Assembly: GCF_002846335.1 (NCBI RefSeq) | Contig: NZ_PJMQ01000001.1 | Coordinates: 3,658,001-3,722,000 of the forward strand | Length of the DNA stretch: 64,000 bases | Source: Janthinobacterium sp. 61 | GTDB lineage: Bacteria; Pseudomonadota; Gammaproteobacteria; Burkholderiales; Burkholderiaceae_D | Direction of reading: 5' to 3' | In this document: positions 37,116 to 47,159 of the stretch, one piece after another | Numbering within the stretch: the stretch's first letter is position 1 | Layout: every line of letters starts with the position of its first letter | Made by a program: the position numbers and the translations under genes | The notes under the pieces: generated by a model | What the model saw: only the letters and a program-made list of their open reading frames with translations | What the model was told of the DNA's origin: nothing | The model's database searches: none

Positions 37116-38558
37116 TTATTTGCGCGGCGCCTTGGCGGGACGCGAATACAGGTCGATGATGGTGCTGATGCCATCCTGGCATACGGAGCAGAACGTCTCG
37201 CTGCGGTCGAACATGATGCACTGCATCTCCGGCCGGTAGTAGCCGGACGATTCGTAGTTGGCGCCTTCAAAGGCGCCCACCGCATGGCGCAGTGGCGCCT
37301 TCGAGAACAGCTGTTGCGTGTACGCCAGGTCGGCCTTGAACAAGTCGCTCATCTCGCTTTCCGGGCGGTTGGCCGCACGCAGGGCGGCGCGCTGTTTCTG
37401 GTACTCGCGCGCATGGCTGTCATACGCCTCCTTCGGCCATGGCGTGGGCAGCGGCGTGCCCGCCTTGACATGGTTCTTCCATTTCAGCCTGGCCGGATCG
37501 CGCAGCGCCGTGGCATTCGGCTCCCACGGTTCCTGCCGCTCGCCATTCGACTGATAGGCCACGGGCGAGGTGTAGTATTCGTCGGCCAGGCCGGCGAAAT
37601 GGTGGCCGAATTCATGCACGAACAGGTAATTGGCCCAGTCGTTGTTCGCTGCGGCCGTGCTGAACTGGCCAAAGATGCCACCGCCGCCGTAGGTGTCGTT
37701 GTTGACGAGGATTTCAATGAATTCATACGGCGCATATTGCGCCAGGTCGCGCAGGGCGCGGTTATCCGTCGTCAGCACATAGCGCTCGCTGCCGAAGATA
37801 TCGTAGCGCGTACCCAACGGCGACGCATGGTGCACGCCCGTCGATGGACGCGACACACCCGACTCCTGCGTCGGCGCGGCCATGGCCCACACATTGAAAT
37901 CATTGGCCCGTTCGCGGAACGGCGACACCGTAAACAGGTGCTCGGCCAATTTCCGCGCCGTCGCTTCGAACTTGCCCATTTCCGCGGCCGTGTAGCCATC
38001 TCCCATGATCAGCAGGTCGACCTTGCCGGACGACGGACCGCTGACACGGATCGGGATCGGTTTGACGGGCGCCGGCGGCTGCTTGCGGATCACATCCTGC
38101 GCCGCCGGGTCGACATCGGTGCTCCATACAATGGAAAACAGGCCACGCTCGTCGCGCTTCAGGATGCGCACGCGCACGGGCTGCTCCGGCTGCGGGAAGC
38201 GCACGGATTCCTGGAAGGCGCGCGTGGTGGTTTTCGCTTCATCAGTGCTGGCCCACTCGCCGAAGATGGTGGAAAAGCCGCGCGAATACAGCACCTTGCC
38301 CGACTTGATATCGACCACTTCCAGCAGGTTGTTGCCGCGGTTGCTGTCGTCGATAGGGCGCGCCGGATTGCCCGGCCATGGCAAGGGCTCGACCAGCACG
38401 CGTTCAACCGCATAATGTTCGCCCAGCGCATTGCCGCTGTGCTGGTAATCGAGGCGCATGGTGGCCGGCTGGGCGGCAATGGTCGCCGCCGCGACAGGGA
38501 GCGTGCCGGCGGCCAGCGCCAGAGCGCAGAGGAAGGAGCGAATCGGAGTCTGCTGCAT
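37116..38558 (-). CDS. M64-family (IgA-protease-like) metallopeptidase
   Basis: The 480-aa exported protein has a signal peptide (MQQTPIRSFLCALALAAGTL, then PVAAA). A peptidase M64 domain carries the zinc site HEFGHHFAGLADEYY near residue 315 and the upstream IRVSGPSSGKVDLLIMGDGY segment that opens the family domain. The end holds a CSVCQDG motif typical of the family. The start at 38558 has AGGA 6 bp upstream; the longer frame adds only a non-signal extension. The namesake cleaves IgA, but in environmental bacteria the substrate is unknown. Confidence 0.88.
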   Translation of the reverse strand: MQQTPIRSFLCALALAAGTLPVAAATIAAQPATMRLDYQHSGNALGEHYAVERVLVEPLPWPGNPARPIDDSNRGNNLLEVVDIKSGKVLYSRGFSTIFGEWASTDEAKTTTRAFQESVRFPQPEQPVRVRILKRDERGLFSIVWSTDVDPAAQDVIRKQPPAPVKPIPIRVSGPSSGKVDLLIMGDGYTAAEMGKFEATARKLAEHLFTVSPFRERANDFNVWAMAAPTQESGVSRPSTGVHHASPLGTRYDIFGSERYVLTTDNRALRDLAQYAPYEFIEILVNNDTYGGGGIFGQFSTAAANNDWANYLFVHEFGHHFAGLADEYYTSPVAYQSNGERQEPWEPNATALRDPARLKWKNHVKAGTPLPTPWPKEAYDSHAREYQKQRAALRAANRPESEMSDLFKADLAYTQQLFSKAPLRHAVGAFEGANYESSGYYRPEMQCIMFDRSETFCSVCQDGISTIIDLYSRPAKAPRK

Positions 38559-38735
38559 GTCATTCCTAAAACGGTAGAAAAACAGGTGAAGGGAACGGTT
38601 TTCCAAACAATCAGCGGGCTCGCCAGCAGGCGCGGGGAAAACCGCTGCGGCACATTGTAGCGACAGGAAGGGGGCATGCAAAGCGCCCATTTCACCCGAT
38701 ACGCTTGACCATGCCACCCTATCGGTTTATATTAG

Positions 38736-38749
38736 ATTGACTAGTCAAT
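38736..38749. promoter_or_regulatory. TetR-type operator palindrome
   Basis: ATTGACTAGTCAAT is a perfect 14-bp palindrome 33 bp upstream of the tetR start, in the divergent region with the M64 gene. Its form is common for TetR/AcrR autoregulation. Direct binding is inferred. Confidence 0.65.
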
Positions 38750-38781
38750 TAATGAATTAATACGGAAAACGGACAGACACC

Positions 38782-39384
38782 ATGCGCACCATCGATCCTG
38801 ATAAACACGCGGCCCGCCGTGACACCATCGTCGCCGCAGCGCGCCACTGCTTTGCCCGCAAAGGCTTCCATCAGACCAGCACGGCCTCCATCTGCGCGCA
38901 AGCGGGCATGAGTCCCGGCAACCTGTTTCATTACTTCCCCACCAAGCAAGCCATCATCGCCTCCATCGTCGACCAGGAAGGCAACGAGACGGCCGCCTAT
39001 TTCGTCGGCGTGCAAGGCAGCGCCGATGCGTACGGCGCCCTGCTCGATTTCATGGACCTGGTGCTGGCGCTGGCGGCCGACGGGGATTTTGCGGGACTGG
39101 CGCTGGAAATTTCTGCCGAAGCGATGCGCGATCCAGATATCGCGGCCAGGGTGGCGCGCAACGATGTCGTGCTGCGCGCCGGCGTGCAGGCGCTGCTGGA
39201 AAGCGCTGCTGCGCAAGGCCAGGTCGACACCGCGCTGGATGCTGCGCAAACGGCCAGCTGGATCGCCGCGCTGATCGACGGCATCTTCAATCGGGTCGCC
39301 GTCGATCCCCAATACGCACCGCTGGCGCAGCGCGCCAGCTTGCACCTGCTGCTGGCGCGCTTCCTGCGCCCTGCCCGCTCATGA
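38782..39384 (+). CDS. TetR/AcrR-family transcriptional regulator
   Basis: The 200-aa protein has an N-terminal TetR HTH (IVAAARHCFARKGFHQTSTA then SICAQAGMSPGNLFHYFPTK) at residues 12-60 and an all-helical ligand domain. It overlaps the DUF418 gene by ATGA and is preceded by a perfect palindrome, so it probably represses its own two-gene operon. Ligand unknown. Confidence 0.92.
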   Translation: MRTIDPDKHAARRDTIVAAARHCFARKGFHQTSTASICAQAGMSPGNLFHYFPTKQAIIASIVDQEGNETAAYFVGVQGSADAYGALLDFMDLVLALAADGDFAGLALEISAEAMRDPDIAARVARNDVVLRAGVQALLESAAAQGQVDTALDAAQTASWIAALIDGIFNRVAVDPQYAPLAQRASLHLLLARFLRPARS

Positions 39385-40595
39385 GCGGCGCCATGACGGC
39401 AACACCGGCGCGCATCGCTGACGTCGACGCCCTGCGCGGCTGCGCGTTATTCGGCATTTTGGCCGTCAATATCGGCGCCTTCGCCACGCCCTGGTTCGGC
39501 CTGGGCTTGACCGATCCCGCCTTTCACGACAGCGTGGACCGCGCCACGCATTTTCTCGTCGCCCTGCTGTTCGAGACCAAGTTCTATCTGCTGTTTTCCT
39601 TCCTGTTCGGCTACAGCTTCACCTTGCAGATGCAGGCTGCCGCGCGCGCCGATGCGCCGTTCGTGCCGCGCATGCTGCGCCGGCAAGCTGGCCTATGGCT
39701 GATCGGCGCCCTGCATGCAGTGGTCCTGTTTCATGGCGACATACTCACCACCTACGCCCTCCTGGGCATCGTGCTGCTGGCGCTGCATCGTTGCGGCGAA
39801 CGCCAGGCACTGTCCCTGGCCTTGATTCTCGTCACCGTCTGCGTGGGGTTCTGGGGATGGATGGCCTGGCTGCAAAGTCTGCAGCCGGCGGGCGACGCCG
39901 CCCAGCAGGCCGTGGCCATGGCGCAGAAAGCGGCAACCGCGCTGGCCGCCTACCGCGCCACTCCGGCCACCGTCATCCTGCAGCATCTGCGCGAACTGAG
40001 TGACATCTGGATCGTCCTGCTGCTGGTACAGGCGCCGTGCGCGCTGGCCATGTTCCTGTGCGGCCTGGCTGCCGGCAAGCGCGAGATGCTGCTGCACGCA
40101 AGCGATTACCTGCCTCTGCGCCGCCGCCTGCTGTGGGCCGGCACGCTGGCGGGATTACCCGGCGCCGCCTTCTATGCATGGACGTCCGTGTATGTGCAAA
40201 GCCAGGCATGGCAGCTGGCGGGACTGGCCGTGGGACTGGCGAGCGCGCCGCTGCTGGCCGGCACCTACCTGGCGCTGGCGCTGGCCCTGTTCGAGCGCCT
40301 GCGCGGCGGAACGCTGTTCCCCCTGCTGGCCGATATGGGCCGCATGGCCCTGTCGAACTACCTGCTGCAGTCGGCCATCTGTGCCTGGCTGTTCCTCGCG
40401 TACGGCGCGCGGCTGATGGGCAGCGTCTCGCCGCTCGGGGCACTGGCGCTTGCCATCATCCTCTTTTGCGTGCAGCTGCCACTGAGCCGCTGGTGGCTGC
40501 GCGGCCACGCGTATGGCCCTGTCGAGTGGCTGCTCAGGGCATTGACGATCGCCGCTTGGCCACGCTGGCGGCGCGCCAACGCCGCTTATTTGTAG
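39381..40595 (+). CDS. DUF418 family membrane protein
   Basis: The 404-aa polytopic protein starts with ADVDALRGCALFGILAVNIG, the DUF418/YeiB-type opening, and has about ten hydrophobic helices. The C-terminal DUF418 region includes GRMALSNYLLQSAICAWLF. The family is related to acyltransferase-3-like membrane proteins, but no activity is established. It is coupled to the tetR gene. Its 3' end overlaps the convergent cyanophycinase gene by 10 bp. Confidence 0.88.
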   Translation: MSGAMTATPARIADVDALRGCALFGILAVNIGAFATPWFGLGLTDPAFHDSVDRATHFLVALLFETKFYLLFSFLFGYSFTLQMQAAARADAPFVPRMLRRQAGLWLIGALHAVVLFHGDILTTYALLGIVLLALHRCGERQALSLALILVTVCVGFWGWMAWLQSLQPAGDAAQQAVAMAQKAATALAAYRATPATVILQHLRELSDIWIVLLLVQAPCALAMFLCGLAAGKREMLLHASDYLPLRRRLLWAGTLAGLPGAAFYAWTSVYVQSQAWQLAGLAVGLASAPLLAGTYLALALALFERLRGGTLFPLLADMGRMALSNYLLQSAICAWLFLAYGARLMGSVSPLGALALAIILFCVQLPLSRWWLRGHAYGPVEWLLRALTIAAWPRWRRANAAYL

Positions 40596-41839
40596 CGGTA
40601 CAGCGGCTGGCGCAGCTGGATCGGGCGGATATCGAGGCGCAGCTTCAGCACCGAATACGCTTCCGCCTCGGTCGAGCTGTAGCCGACGCTGTTGACGGTC
40701 TTGCTGAACCTGAATTCAAAACCCAGGTCCGGATACGGATCGCGCGGGTTGCCAAAGGCGATGCCGATGGCTTCCTGCTGCGCGTTGTCGATCAGGTTGC
40801 CCATCAGGTCGAGCACAGCGTTATTGCCGAGGATATCGTTGGTAAACACGGGCTCGCGCATGTCGGGCTGGTTCGGATCGAGCTTGTTGTCGGCCTTGTC
40901 CGGCGACGGCGTAAACACGCGCGTGACGAGGTTGAATTTGTCGCCCCGGTCCAGGTAGCTGATGGCGGCGTTGCTGATATTGAAATTTTTCACGCCACGG
41001 TCGCTGATGGCGCCCGACAGGTCGATCAGCAAGGCGCCGCTGTAGCCGATGACTTCCACATCGCGCATGGCGTCGACCACCATGGCGCTGTTTTCATCGA
41101 TGCCCAGTCCCAGGTGATAGCCTTTTTTCAGCATCACGGGAATCATGCGCGCAAAGCGCCCGCGCACCAGCAGATGCTGGTCCACGAAGACATCGCTGCC
41201 GATGAAGCCCAGTCCCGGCGCAATCTCGCGTCCATCCGTCACGCCCATCTTGAGCATGTCGAGCACGGGTTTGGCGTCATAAAACATGGTGGTGCTCATG
41301 ATGGCCGCACCGGCGCTGGAACCGGCGATCACGCCGCCGCTGCGGTAAACCGACCAGATGGCTTCCAGCGCGGCCGTGCGGCTGCCGTCCGGGCGCAGCA
41401 AGGCTTGCGTGATGCGCCCCTGGTCGCCACCGGCAAAATAGATGCCGGTGGCCGACTTGATCTGCGTGACGATGGCCGGATCTTCGGCTGCCTTGCGGTA
41501 ATCACGATTGGCCAGCTTGACGGCCAGTGGCACGAAAAAAGCATCGGCGCCATATTGATTGAGTTTCTTAATGATGCTTTCACCCGATTTTTCCGGATTC
41601 ATCGCGGCCGAGGCCAGCACGGCGATACGCGCGCCCGGCCCGCCCGACAACTTGACGATGCGCTGCCAGACTTCGGCATTGTCGGCGCGCAGGCCGCCAC
41701 CGATGATGACGAGGGTGCCCTGCGGGGCGCTGCCGATGGCACTTCCGCCAGGCGCCGCCACGGCATGGAAGCTGCACAATGCCAGCGCGAACAGCAGCGC
41801 GGCGCGGAAGGTGTGATACAGGCTTGAAGATGATTTCAT
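40586..41839 (-). CDS. Cyanophycinase, exported
   Basis: The 417-aa S51-family peptidase has a signal peptide (MKSSSSLYHTFRAALLFALA, then LCSFHAVAA). The catalytic domain has GTLVIIGGGLRADN, GIYFAGGDQGRI and the nucleophile elbow VIAGSSAGAAIMS with the catalytic Ser. Cyanophycinases release beta-Asp-Arg dipeptides from the storage polymer cyanophycin. The signal peptide points to degradation of external or periplasmic material rather than an own store. It lies 153 bp downstream of a TonB receptor on the same strand. ATG 41839 is chosen over an upstream Arg-rich extension. Confidence 0.88.
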   Translation of the reverse strand: MKSSSSLYHTFRAALLFALALCSFHAVAAPGGSAIGSAPQGTLVIIGGGLRADNAEVWQRIVKLSGGPGARIAVLASAAMNPEKSGESIIKKLNQYGADAFFVPLAVKLANRDYRKAAEDPAIVTQIKSATGIYFAGGDQGRITQALLRPDGSRTAALEAIWSVYRSGGVIAGSSAGAAIMSTTMFYDAKPVLDMLKMGVTDGREIAPGLGFIGSDVFVDQHLLVRGRFARMIPVMLKKGYHLGLGIDENSAMVVDAMRDVEVIGYSGALLIDLSGAISDRGVKNFNISNAAISYLDRGDKFNLVTRVFTPSPDKADNKLDPNQPDMREPVFTNDILGNNAVLDLMGNLIDNAQQEAIGIAFGNPRDPYPDLGFEFRFSKTVNSVGYSSTEAEAYSVLKLRLDIRPIQLRQPLYRYK

Positions 41840-41992
41840 GGTACCTCTCGAATACACGGAAAGGGGCACGCGCCTGGCGCGCGCCCTTGCTGCCAAAACC
41901 ACTGCTTGCAACCCAACTCCATCGAACTACGATATTACTTGCTGCATATGACAGCGTTGTTGCGGTATCTCCACGCTTCTATATAAAACTGC

Positions 41993-44782
41993 TTACTTGA
42001 AGCTGTAATTGGCGCTGGCATAGAAGCGCCGGCCACGCGGATCCGAATAGCTGGGATCATAGCCGGACAGGAAGAAGTACGCCTGGTTCGAGTACGGCGG
42101 GCTGGTATTGAACAGATTCTGTATGCCCGCGCGCAGCTTGAACTGCTTGCTGACCGCATACGCGCCCGACATGTCCCACAGCGTGTACGCCTTTACCCGG
42201 TTCGACTTGACCACGCTGCCATCGTCCGTGTTGATGGCCGAGTTCTGGTCATCGTAGCCGCTCGAATAGGTGTTCGACAGGCTGGCCGAATACGGGCCGT
42301 TGTCCCAGTCGAGGGTGATCGTATGGCGCCAGCGCTGCACCACGCCGTCCGTGACGAATTTATTCAAGTTGCTGATGAAATCGTCTCCGGGGCTGGTCTG
42401 GATTTTCGAGTCGAGCACATAGGTGCCGCTCAGGTGGCCGCCAAAACGTCCCCAGGCCGTTTTTACGCCATGCAGGTCGGCCGTGATATCGATGCCCGCA
42501 GCCTTTTGCGCGCCACGGTTTTCCTTGCGCAGCTCGATATAGTCGATTTCATTGTCCTTGTTGCGGTGCACCAGATCGCCGTATTTGGCCAGGTTGCCCA
42601 GGATGATGTCGTCGCCGATTTCGCTGATCAGATCCGTGCGCTTGATGTTCCAGTAGTCGGCACTGAAGGTCCAGTGCTGGCTCGGTTCCAGCACCAGGCC
42701 GACCGTGAACTGGCGGCTGCGCTCCGGTTTCAGCTTATCGTTGCTGTAGCGGCGCGTATCCCAATTATCGGCGCAGACGGAGTAATCATTGTTCTCGCTC
42801 GCGCAATACACGGGATCCGGTAGCGTCGCCGTACTGCTGTAGGCGGTGGGCCGGTGCAGGTCCGACATCGACGGCGCGCGGAAGCCCTTGCCAGCCGAGG
42901 CGCGCAGCAGCACCTGCTTGCTGGGCATGTAGGTCAGGCCGATCTTCGGACTAAGGGCACCGCCCACCTGCTGGTAATGGTCGTAACGACCAGACAACTG
43001 CGCCTGCCACTGCTTGGTAAACGGCAGCAGTAATTCGCTGTAGATGGCTTGCACCTTGCGGCTGTCGCTGGTGGCCACGCCGCCTTCGGGCGCCGCGTCG
43101 TTGTTGATGTTGTCGCTCATCAGCAATGCCGATGGACGGAACTCGGTGCGCTCGCGGCGCACTTCGCCGCCCACAGCCAGCGCCATGTCGCCGCCACCCA
43201 ACGCCATCAGCGCGCGCGATGCCTTGAAGTCGAGTGCATCCATGGTGCCGCGCGCATGCCGTACTTCGTCATTGACCTGGATGCTGTCGAGCAGCGCCCT
43301 GCCCTTCGCGTTCGATGGGCCAAACGGGTTGATGTCGCCGGAGGCGATGCCTTCCAATAGCTTGTCGTACAGGACATAACCATGCGTATCGCGGTCCTTC
43401 ACGACGTTGACGCTGTGATTGAAGCCCACGTCGTAATCCCAGCCGGCGAGCGTGCCGCTGGCGCCCACCACGAAACGCTGGCTCTCGCTGGTCAACTGGC
43501 TGGTGCGCATGCCCGCCTCATTAAGGCGCATGCGCAGTTCCAATTCGCGCGCAGTCGGATTGCCGTCTTCGTCGATGATGCTATCGAGGCCGGTATTGGC
43601 CAGTTGCGGTACCTTGCTGTAATCGAGATAGCCGATCACGCGCGCCGACGAACCCACGTAATAGCTGCGCGAACGGCTCAGCGCCACTTCCGCGTACAGC
43701 TGGTGATCATTATTCAGTTTCAGTACGCCGCGCGTGAGCAAGTTCTGCTTGTCCGTCTTCGGGTACAGCTCCGTGTCGCCCATGTAATCGTAGGTACAGG
43801 CATCGACGCCGCCCGTTCCGGCCGGCAGATACAGATTGGCCGGAGGCGAACAGTTCGGTATCGACAGATTGATCTGTCGGTTGGTAATCGGCTTGCCATT
43901 GAGCAGAAATCCATTGTCCTGCAAATAGTCACGCTGCTCTCCCGACAGGCGGATATTCGCCGGGCTTGTAAAACTTGACAGCAAATGCCCCAGGCGCTGC
44001 GGAACTTGCAGGTTAGGAATGAACTTGCGCTGCGAGGAGCTGAGGCGGTCTGTTTTTTGCAGGTCGACGACAGCAAAGATATTGTAGCCATCCGTGGCCA
44101 GGTCGCCCGTGCCGGCCGTGATACTGGCCGTGCGCTTGCCGGCGCCCCCTTCATCGGTGCGGCTGCCGTAGACATTCAGCTCCACGCCCTGGTAATCCTT
44201 ACGTGTAATAAAGTTGATGACGCCACCGATGGCGTCCGTACCGTACAGGGCCGAGGCGCCGTCGAGCAGCACTTCCACGCGCTGCAGGGCGGCGGCGGGA
44301 ATGTTGTTCAAGTCCACGCCGGCATCGTCGCCCGGCGAGGCAAAGTTCGCCATGCGCCGGCCATTGAGCAGCACCAGGGTCGATGAGGTTCCCACTCCGC
44401 GCAGGTTGGCGCTGTTGAAGCCGCGCTGGTCGCCGCCCACATTGATGCTTGCGCCGTCGGTCAGGCCGCCCACGTTGGCTGACACGCGCGCCATCAGCTC
44501 GGCCGCAGTCGTCACGCCCGCCTTTTCGATCTCGGCACGCGTGATGACCTGCACCGGCAGCGCCGTCTCCGATTCCAGGCGCTTGATGGCCGACCCCGTG
44601 ATCTCCACGCGCTGCATTTTTTTCGGCGCAGGCTCTCCATCCTGTTCCTGCGCCTGCGCGGCGCTGGCCAGCATGCCCAGCGCCGCCGACACGCTCAAGG
44701 CGCCCAGCGCGAGACGCACGCCTTGCGCCAACGCCGATTCGCGTGGAAATATGGAACGGTCGTCCTGTCTTTTCATGTGCAT
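41993..44782 (-). CDS. TonB-dependent outer-membrane receptor
   Basis: The 929-aa protein has a long signal peptide ending ASAAQAQ. The plug domain (about 45-165) has VEITGSAIKRLESETALPVQ, LRGVGTSSTLVLLNGRRM and GASALYGTDAIGGVINFIT. A 22-strand-type barrel follows, ending in RRFYASANYSFK with the terminal aromatic-Lys variant. It belongs to the large Xanthomonas/Caulobacter-like class importing oligomers rather than siderophores. Start 44782 has GGAGAG 5 bp upstream; ATG 44776 is an alternative. It follows the RpiR regulator by 44 bp and precedes cyanophycinase. Confidence 0.93.
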   Translation of the reverse strand: MHMKRQDDRSIFPRESALAQGVRLALGALSVSAALGMLASAAQAQEQDGEPAPKKMQRVEITGSAIKRLESETALPVQVITRAEIEKAGVTTAAELMARVSANVGGLTDGASINVGGDQRGFNSANLRGVGTSSTLVLLNGRRMANFASPGDDAGVDLNNIPAAALQRVEVLLDGASALYGTDAIGGVINFITRKDYQGVELNVYGSRTDEGGAGKRTASITAGTGDLATDGYNIFAVVDLQKTDRLSSSQRKFIPNLQVPQRLGHLLSSFTSPANIRLSGEQRDYLQDNGFLLNGKPITNRQINLSIPNCSPPANLYLPAGTGGVDACTYDYMGDTELYPKTDKQNLLTRGVLKLNNDHQLYAEVALSRSRSYYVGSSARVIGYLDYSKVPQLANTGLDSIIDEDGNPTARELELRMRLNEAGMRTSQLTSESQRFVVGASGTLAGWDYDVGFNHSVNVVKDRDTHGYVLYDKLLEGIASGDINPFGPSNAKGRALLDSIQVNDEVRHARGTMDALDFKASRALMALGGGDMALAVGGEVRRERTEFRPSALLMSDNINNDAAPEGGVATSDSRKVQAIYSELLLPFTKQWQAQLSGRYDHYQQVGGALSPKIGLTYMPSKQVLLRASAGKGFRAPSMSDLHRPTAYSSTATLPDPVYCASENNDYSVCADNWDTRRYSNDKLKPERSRQFTVGLVLEPSQHWTFSADYWNIKRTDLISEIGDDIILGNLAKYGDLVHRNKDNEIDYIELRKENRGAQKAAGIDITADLHGVKTAWGRFGGHLSGTYVLDSKIQTSPGDDFISNLNKFVTDGVVQRWRHTITLDWDNGPYSASLSNTYSSGYDDQNSAINTDDGSVVKSNRVKAYTLWDMSGAYAVSKQFKLRAGIQNLFNTSPPYSNQAYFFLSGYDPSYSDPRGRRFYASANYSFK

Positions 44783-44826
44783 TGCATCTCTCCCCGATGG
44801 TGTATGTCTGATTTTTGTCATGATTT

Positions 44827-45816
44827 TTATACTGCCTTGCGCTGCCTGGATACTGCTTTCCGGGGCCCCGGCACGCCATGCTCGCCGCCATACAGATAGG
44901 CGGCAATGACTTCGCTCAGGCGGGCCGCTTTTTCAACGTTCTTCTTGTTCGATACCATCAGCGCCACGGCCAGCGCCTCGATCATGGCCAGCGCCGTGCT
45001 GGCGCTGCTGGGCAGGACAGGATGCGTGCTTTGCGCATACAGCGCGTGATCGGCCAGTTCGGCGAGGGGGGATGCTGGAGAGTCGGTGAGCGCCACGATG
45101 CAGGCGCCGCGGTCGCGCGCGAAGCTGGCCAGGCCGATGCAGTCGAGCGTGTAGCGGGGGAACGAGATCACCACCAGCACGTCTTGCCCCGTCAGCTTGA
45201 CCAGGTGTCCGGCCGCCACTTCCGAACCGCCGATGCCCACCACTTCCACCACATGCGGGCAAAACGGCTGCAGATGCTGCACCAGCATGCCCGCCAGGTT
45301 GGCCGACAAGCCAAAACCCATCACATACACTACCTTGGCGCGCGTCAGGCGCCGCACCACGGCCTGCATGGCCGGCGGCGACAGGGCATCGGACGTGGCG
45401 GCGATGTTCGCGGCCGCATACTCCAGGCTTTCCGTGATGGGTGATGTGGCGCGCGCACGCCGTTCTATCGTGCGGCGCAATTTGTCGACTGGCTGCAACA
45501 GCGATTGCAGGGTTTCGGCCATGGCGCTGCGCATGGCCGAATAATTCTTCTGGCCGATGTCGCGCGCAAAGCGGCTGATGGTCGCCGTCGATACCTGGCA
45601 GCTATCGGCCAGTTCCTCGATGCCCAGCGCCGTCACGCGCATTTGGTTGCGCAGCAGGTAATCGGCGATCTGCCGCTGCGAGGCCGAGCCGCTGGCCAGC
45701 ACGTACATCAGCGCTTGCCCCAGCGGCGATTGCGCGAAGGCGGCATCGGGCGACGACAGGACGGCGGCCACTGGCGTGCGGGCGCTGTTACGGGCAGGAC
45801 TGGCGGATGATTTCAT
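44827..45816 (-). CDS. MurR/RpiR-family transcriptional regulator
   Basis: The 329-aa protein has an N-terminal HTH_6 domain (about 30-110; LADSCQVSTATISRFARDIG) and a C-terminal SIS domain (about 150-290; VVYVMGFGLSANLAGMLVQH, VLVVISFPRYTLDCIGLASF). SIS domains of this family bind phosphosugars or related small molecules. It heads the minus-strand TonB receptor-cyanophycinase unit and faces the divergent M14-YfcC unit, so it is the likely controller of both. Confidence 0.92.
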   Translation of the reverse strand: MKSSASPARNSARTPVAAVLSSPDAAFAQSPLGQALMYVLASGSASQRQIADYLLRNQMRVTALGIEELADSCQVSTATISRFARDIGQKNYSAMRSAMAETLQSLLQPVDKLRRTIERRARATSPITESLEYAAANIAATSDALSPPAMQAVVRRLTRAKVVYVMGFGLSANLAGMLVQHLQPFCPHVVEVVGIGGSEVAAGHLVKLTGQDVLVVISFPRYTLDCIGLASFARDRGACIVALTDSPASPLAELADHALYAQSTHPVLPSSASTALAMIEALAVALMVSNKKNVEKAARLSEVIAAYLYGGEHGVPGPRKAVSRQRKAV

Positions 45817-45915
45817 ATCACTGGCGGCCTGTGTTCTTGTGCATGGCGAATGAAGGATAAAAAGGCGAAAACGGGTCGTTGGAACTTACTCTACTCATAT
45901 CAAAAAGAAAACTCA

Positions 45916-45960
45916 ACAAATATTTGTAAAAGGATTTTCATTGATTTACTTCGTGAAAAT
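45916..45960. promoter_or_regulatory. Candidate RpiR operators in the divergent promoter region
   Basis: Two symmetrical elements lie in the 200-bp AT-rich gap: ACAAATATTTGT (45916-45927), a perfect 12-bp palindrome, and ATTTTCA-N13-TGAAAAT (45934-45960), with half-sites 20 bp apart. Both are well placed between rpiR and the M14 gene. Which one is used cannot be decided from the sequence. Confidence 0.5.
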
Positions 45961-46018
45961 AATGCTACATAATCGACCGAAATCCATCAACCGCGCCCCG
46001 TTTTGGGGCGAATTCACC

Positions 46019-47155
46019 ATGCAAGTACAACAGCATCCCATCTCCAGCGCGCACGCCAGCGTATCTTGCCAGTTGAGCAGCTTTCACTTTGGTACGGCGG
46101 CGGCCGGCAGCCGCAGCGGCAAGAAGGTGTATATCCAGGCAGCGCTGCACGCGGACGAAGTGCCGGGCATGCTGGTATCGCAATTCCTGCGCCGCGAACT
46201 TCTGGCGCTGGAGGCGGCGGGCAAGATCCACGGCGAAGTGATCCTGGTGCCGGCCGCCAATCCCATCGGCCTGGCGCAAGCCATCCATGGCGCGCCGTTT
46301 GGCCGCTTCGACCTGACCACGGGCATCAACTTCAACCGCGCCTACCGCCACGTGGCAGATGAATTGAAAACCACGCTCGATGGCCTGCTGGGACAGGATG
46401 CGCAAGCCAACGTAGCGCTGATACGCGAGCATGCGCGCGCCGCCGTCGCCGCCTGGCGGCCGGGCACGGACGCGGAAACACTGAAAAAAACCTTGCTGGG
46501 CATGGCAATCGATGCCGACATCGTGCTCGACCTGCATTGCGATAACGAAGCGGCACTGCACATCTATACAGGCACGCCGCTGGCGGCGCAGATCGCGCCC
46601 CTGTCCGCACTGCTGGGCGCGCGTGCCGTGCTGCTGGAACTGGCTGCCGGGGAAGAGCCTTTCGACGAAGCCTGCAGCCGCCTGTGGTGGGATCTGGACG
46701 CGCACTTCCAGGGACGCTATCCAATCCCCGCCGCCTGCCTGTCGACCACCGTCGAATTGCGCGGCGAAGTGGAAGTGAGCTACGCCCTGGCAGAGCGCGA
46801 TGCCACTGCCTTGCTGCGCTTTCTTGCCATCGAGGGCGTGCTGGAGATAGCCGGTGCCGGCGACGACCTGCCCGCACCGCAATGCGAACCAACGCCGCTG
46901 GCCGGCGTGGAGCCGATCCTCGCGCCGCACCACGGCGTACTGGTGTATCTGCGCGAAATGGGCGACGTGCTGGCCGCCGGCGATGCAATAGCCGACTTGA
47001 TCGATCCCGTCAGCGGCGAGACGACGACCTTGCGTTGCACGGTCGCCGGTGTCTTCTTTGCGCGCAGCGCCCACCGCCACGTCCTGCGCGGCATGAACGT
47101 CGGCAAGGTCGCCGGCGCCATCGCCTTCCGCGGCGGCAGCCTGCTGAGCCAATGA
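46019..47155 (+). CDS. M14-type succinylglutamate desuccinylase/aspartoacylase family enzyme
   Basis: The 378-aa zinc hydrolase has metal ligands His44 and Glu47 in ALHADEVPG and His173 in DLHCDNEAALH. FNRAYRHVAD carries the substrate-binding Asn/Arg pair, and a C-terminal beta domain contains VLVYLREMGDVLAAGDAIAD. The family cleaves N-acyl or amide bonds of amino acids. Next to a secreted cyanophycinase, an attractive but untested substrate is the beta-aspartyl-arginine dipeptide or another N-acylated amino acid. The start at 46019 is chosen by homology; ATG 45941 and 45962 would add an atypical extension. The permease gene follows after 4 bp. Confidence 0.85.
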   Translation: MQVQQHPISSAHASVSCQLSSFHFGTAAAGSRSGKKVYIQAALHADEVPGMLVSQFLRRELLALEAAGKIHGEVILVPAANPIGLAQAIHGAPFGRFDLTTGINFNRAYRHVADELKTTLDGLLGQDAQANVALIREHARAAVAAWRPGTDAETLKKTLLGMAIDADIVLDLHCDNEAALHIYTGTPLAAQIAPLSALLGARAVLLELAAGEEPFDEACSRLWWDLDAHFQGRYPIPAACLSTTVELRGEVEVSYALAERDATALLRFLAIEGVLEIAGAGDDLPAPQCEPTPLAGVEPILAPHHGVLVYLREMGDVLAAGDAIADLIDPVSGETTTLRCTVAGVFFARSAHRHVLRGMNVGKVAGAIAFRGGSLLSQ

Positions 47156-47159
47156 CGCC

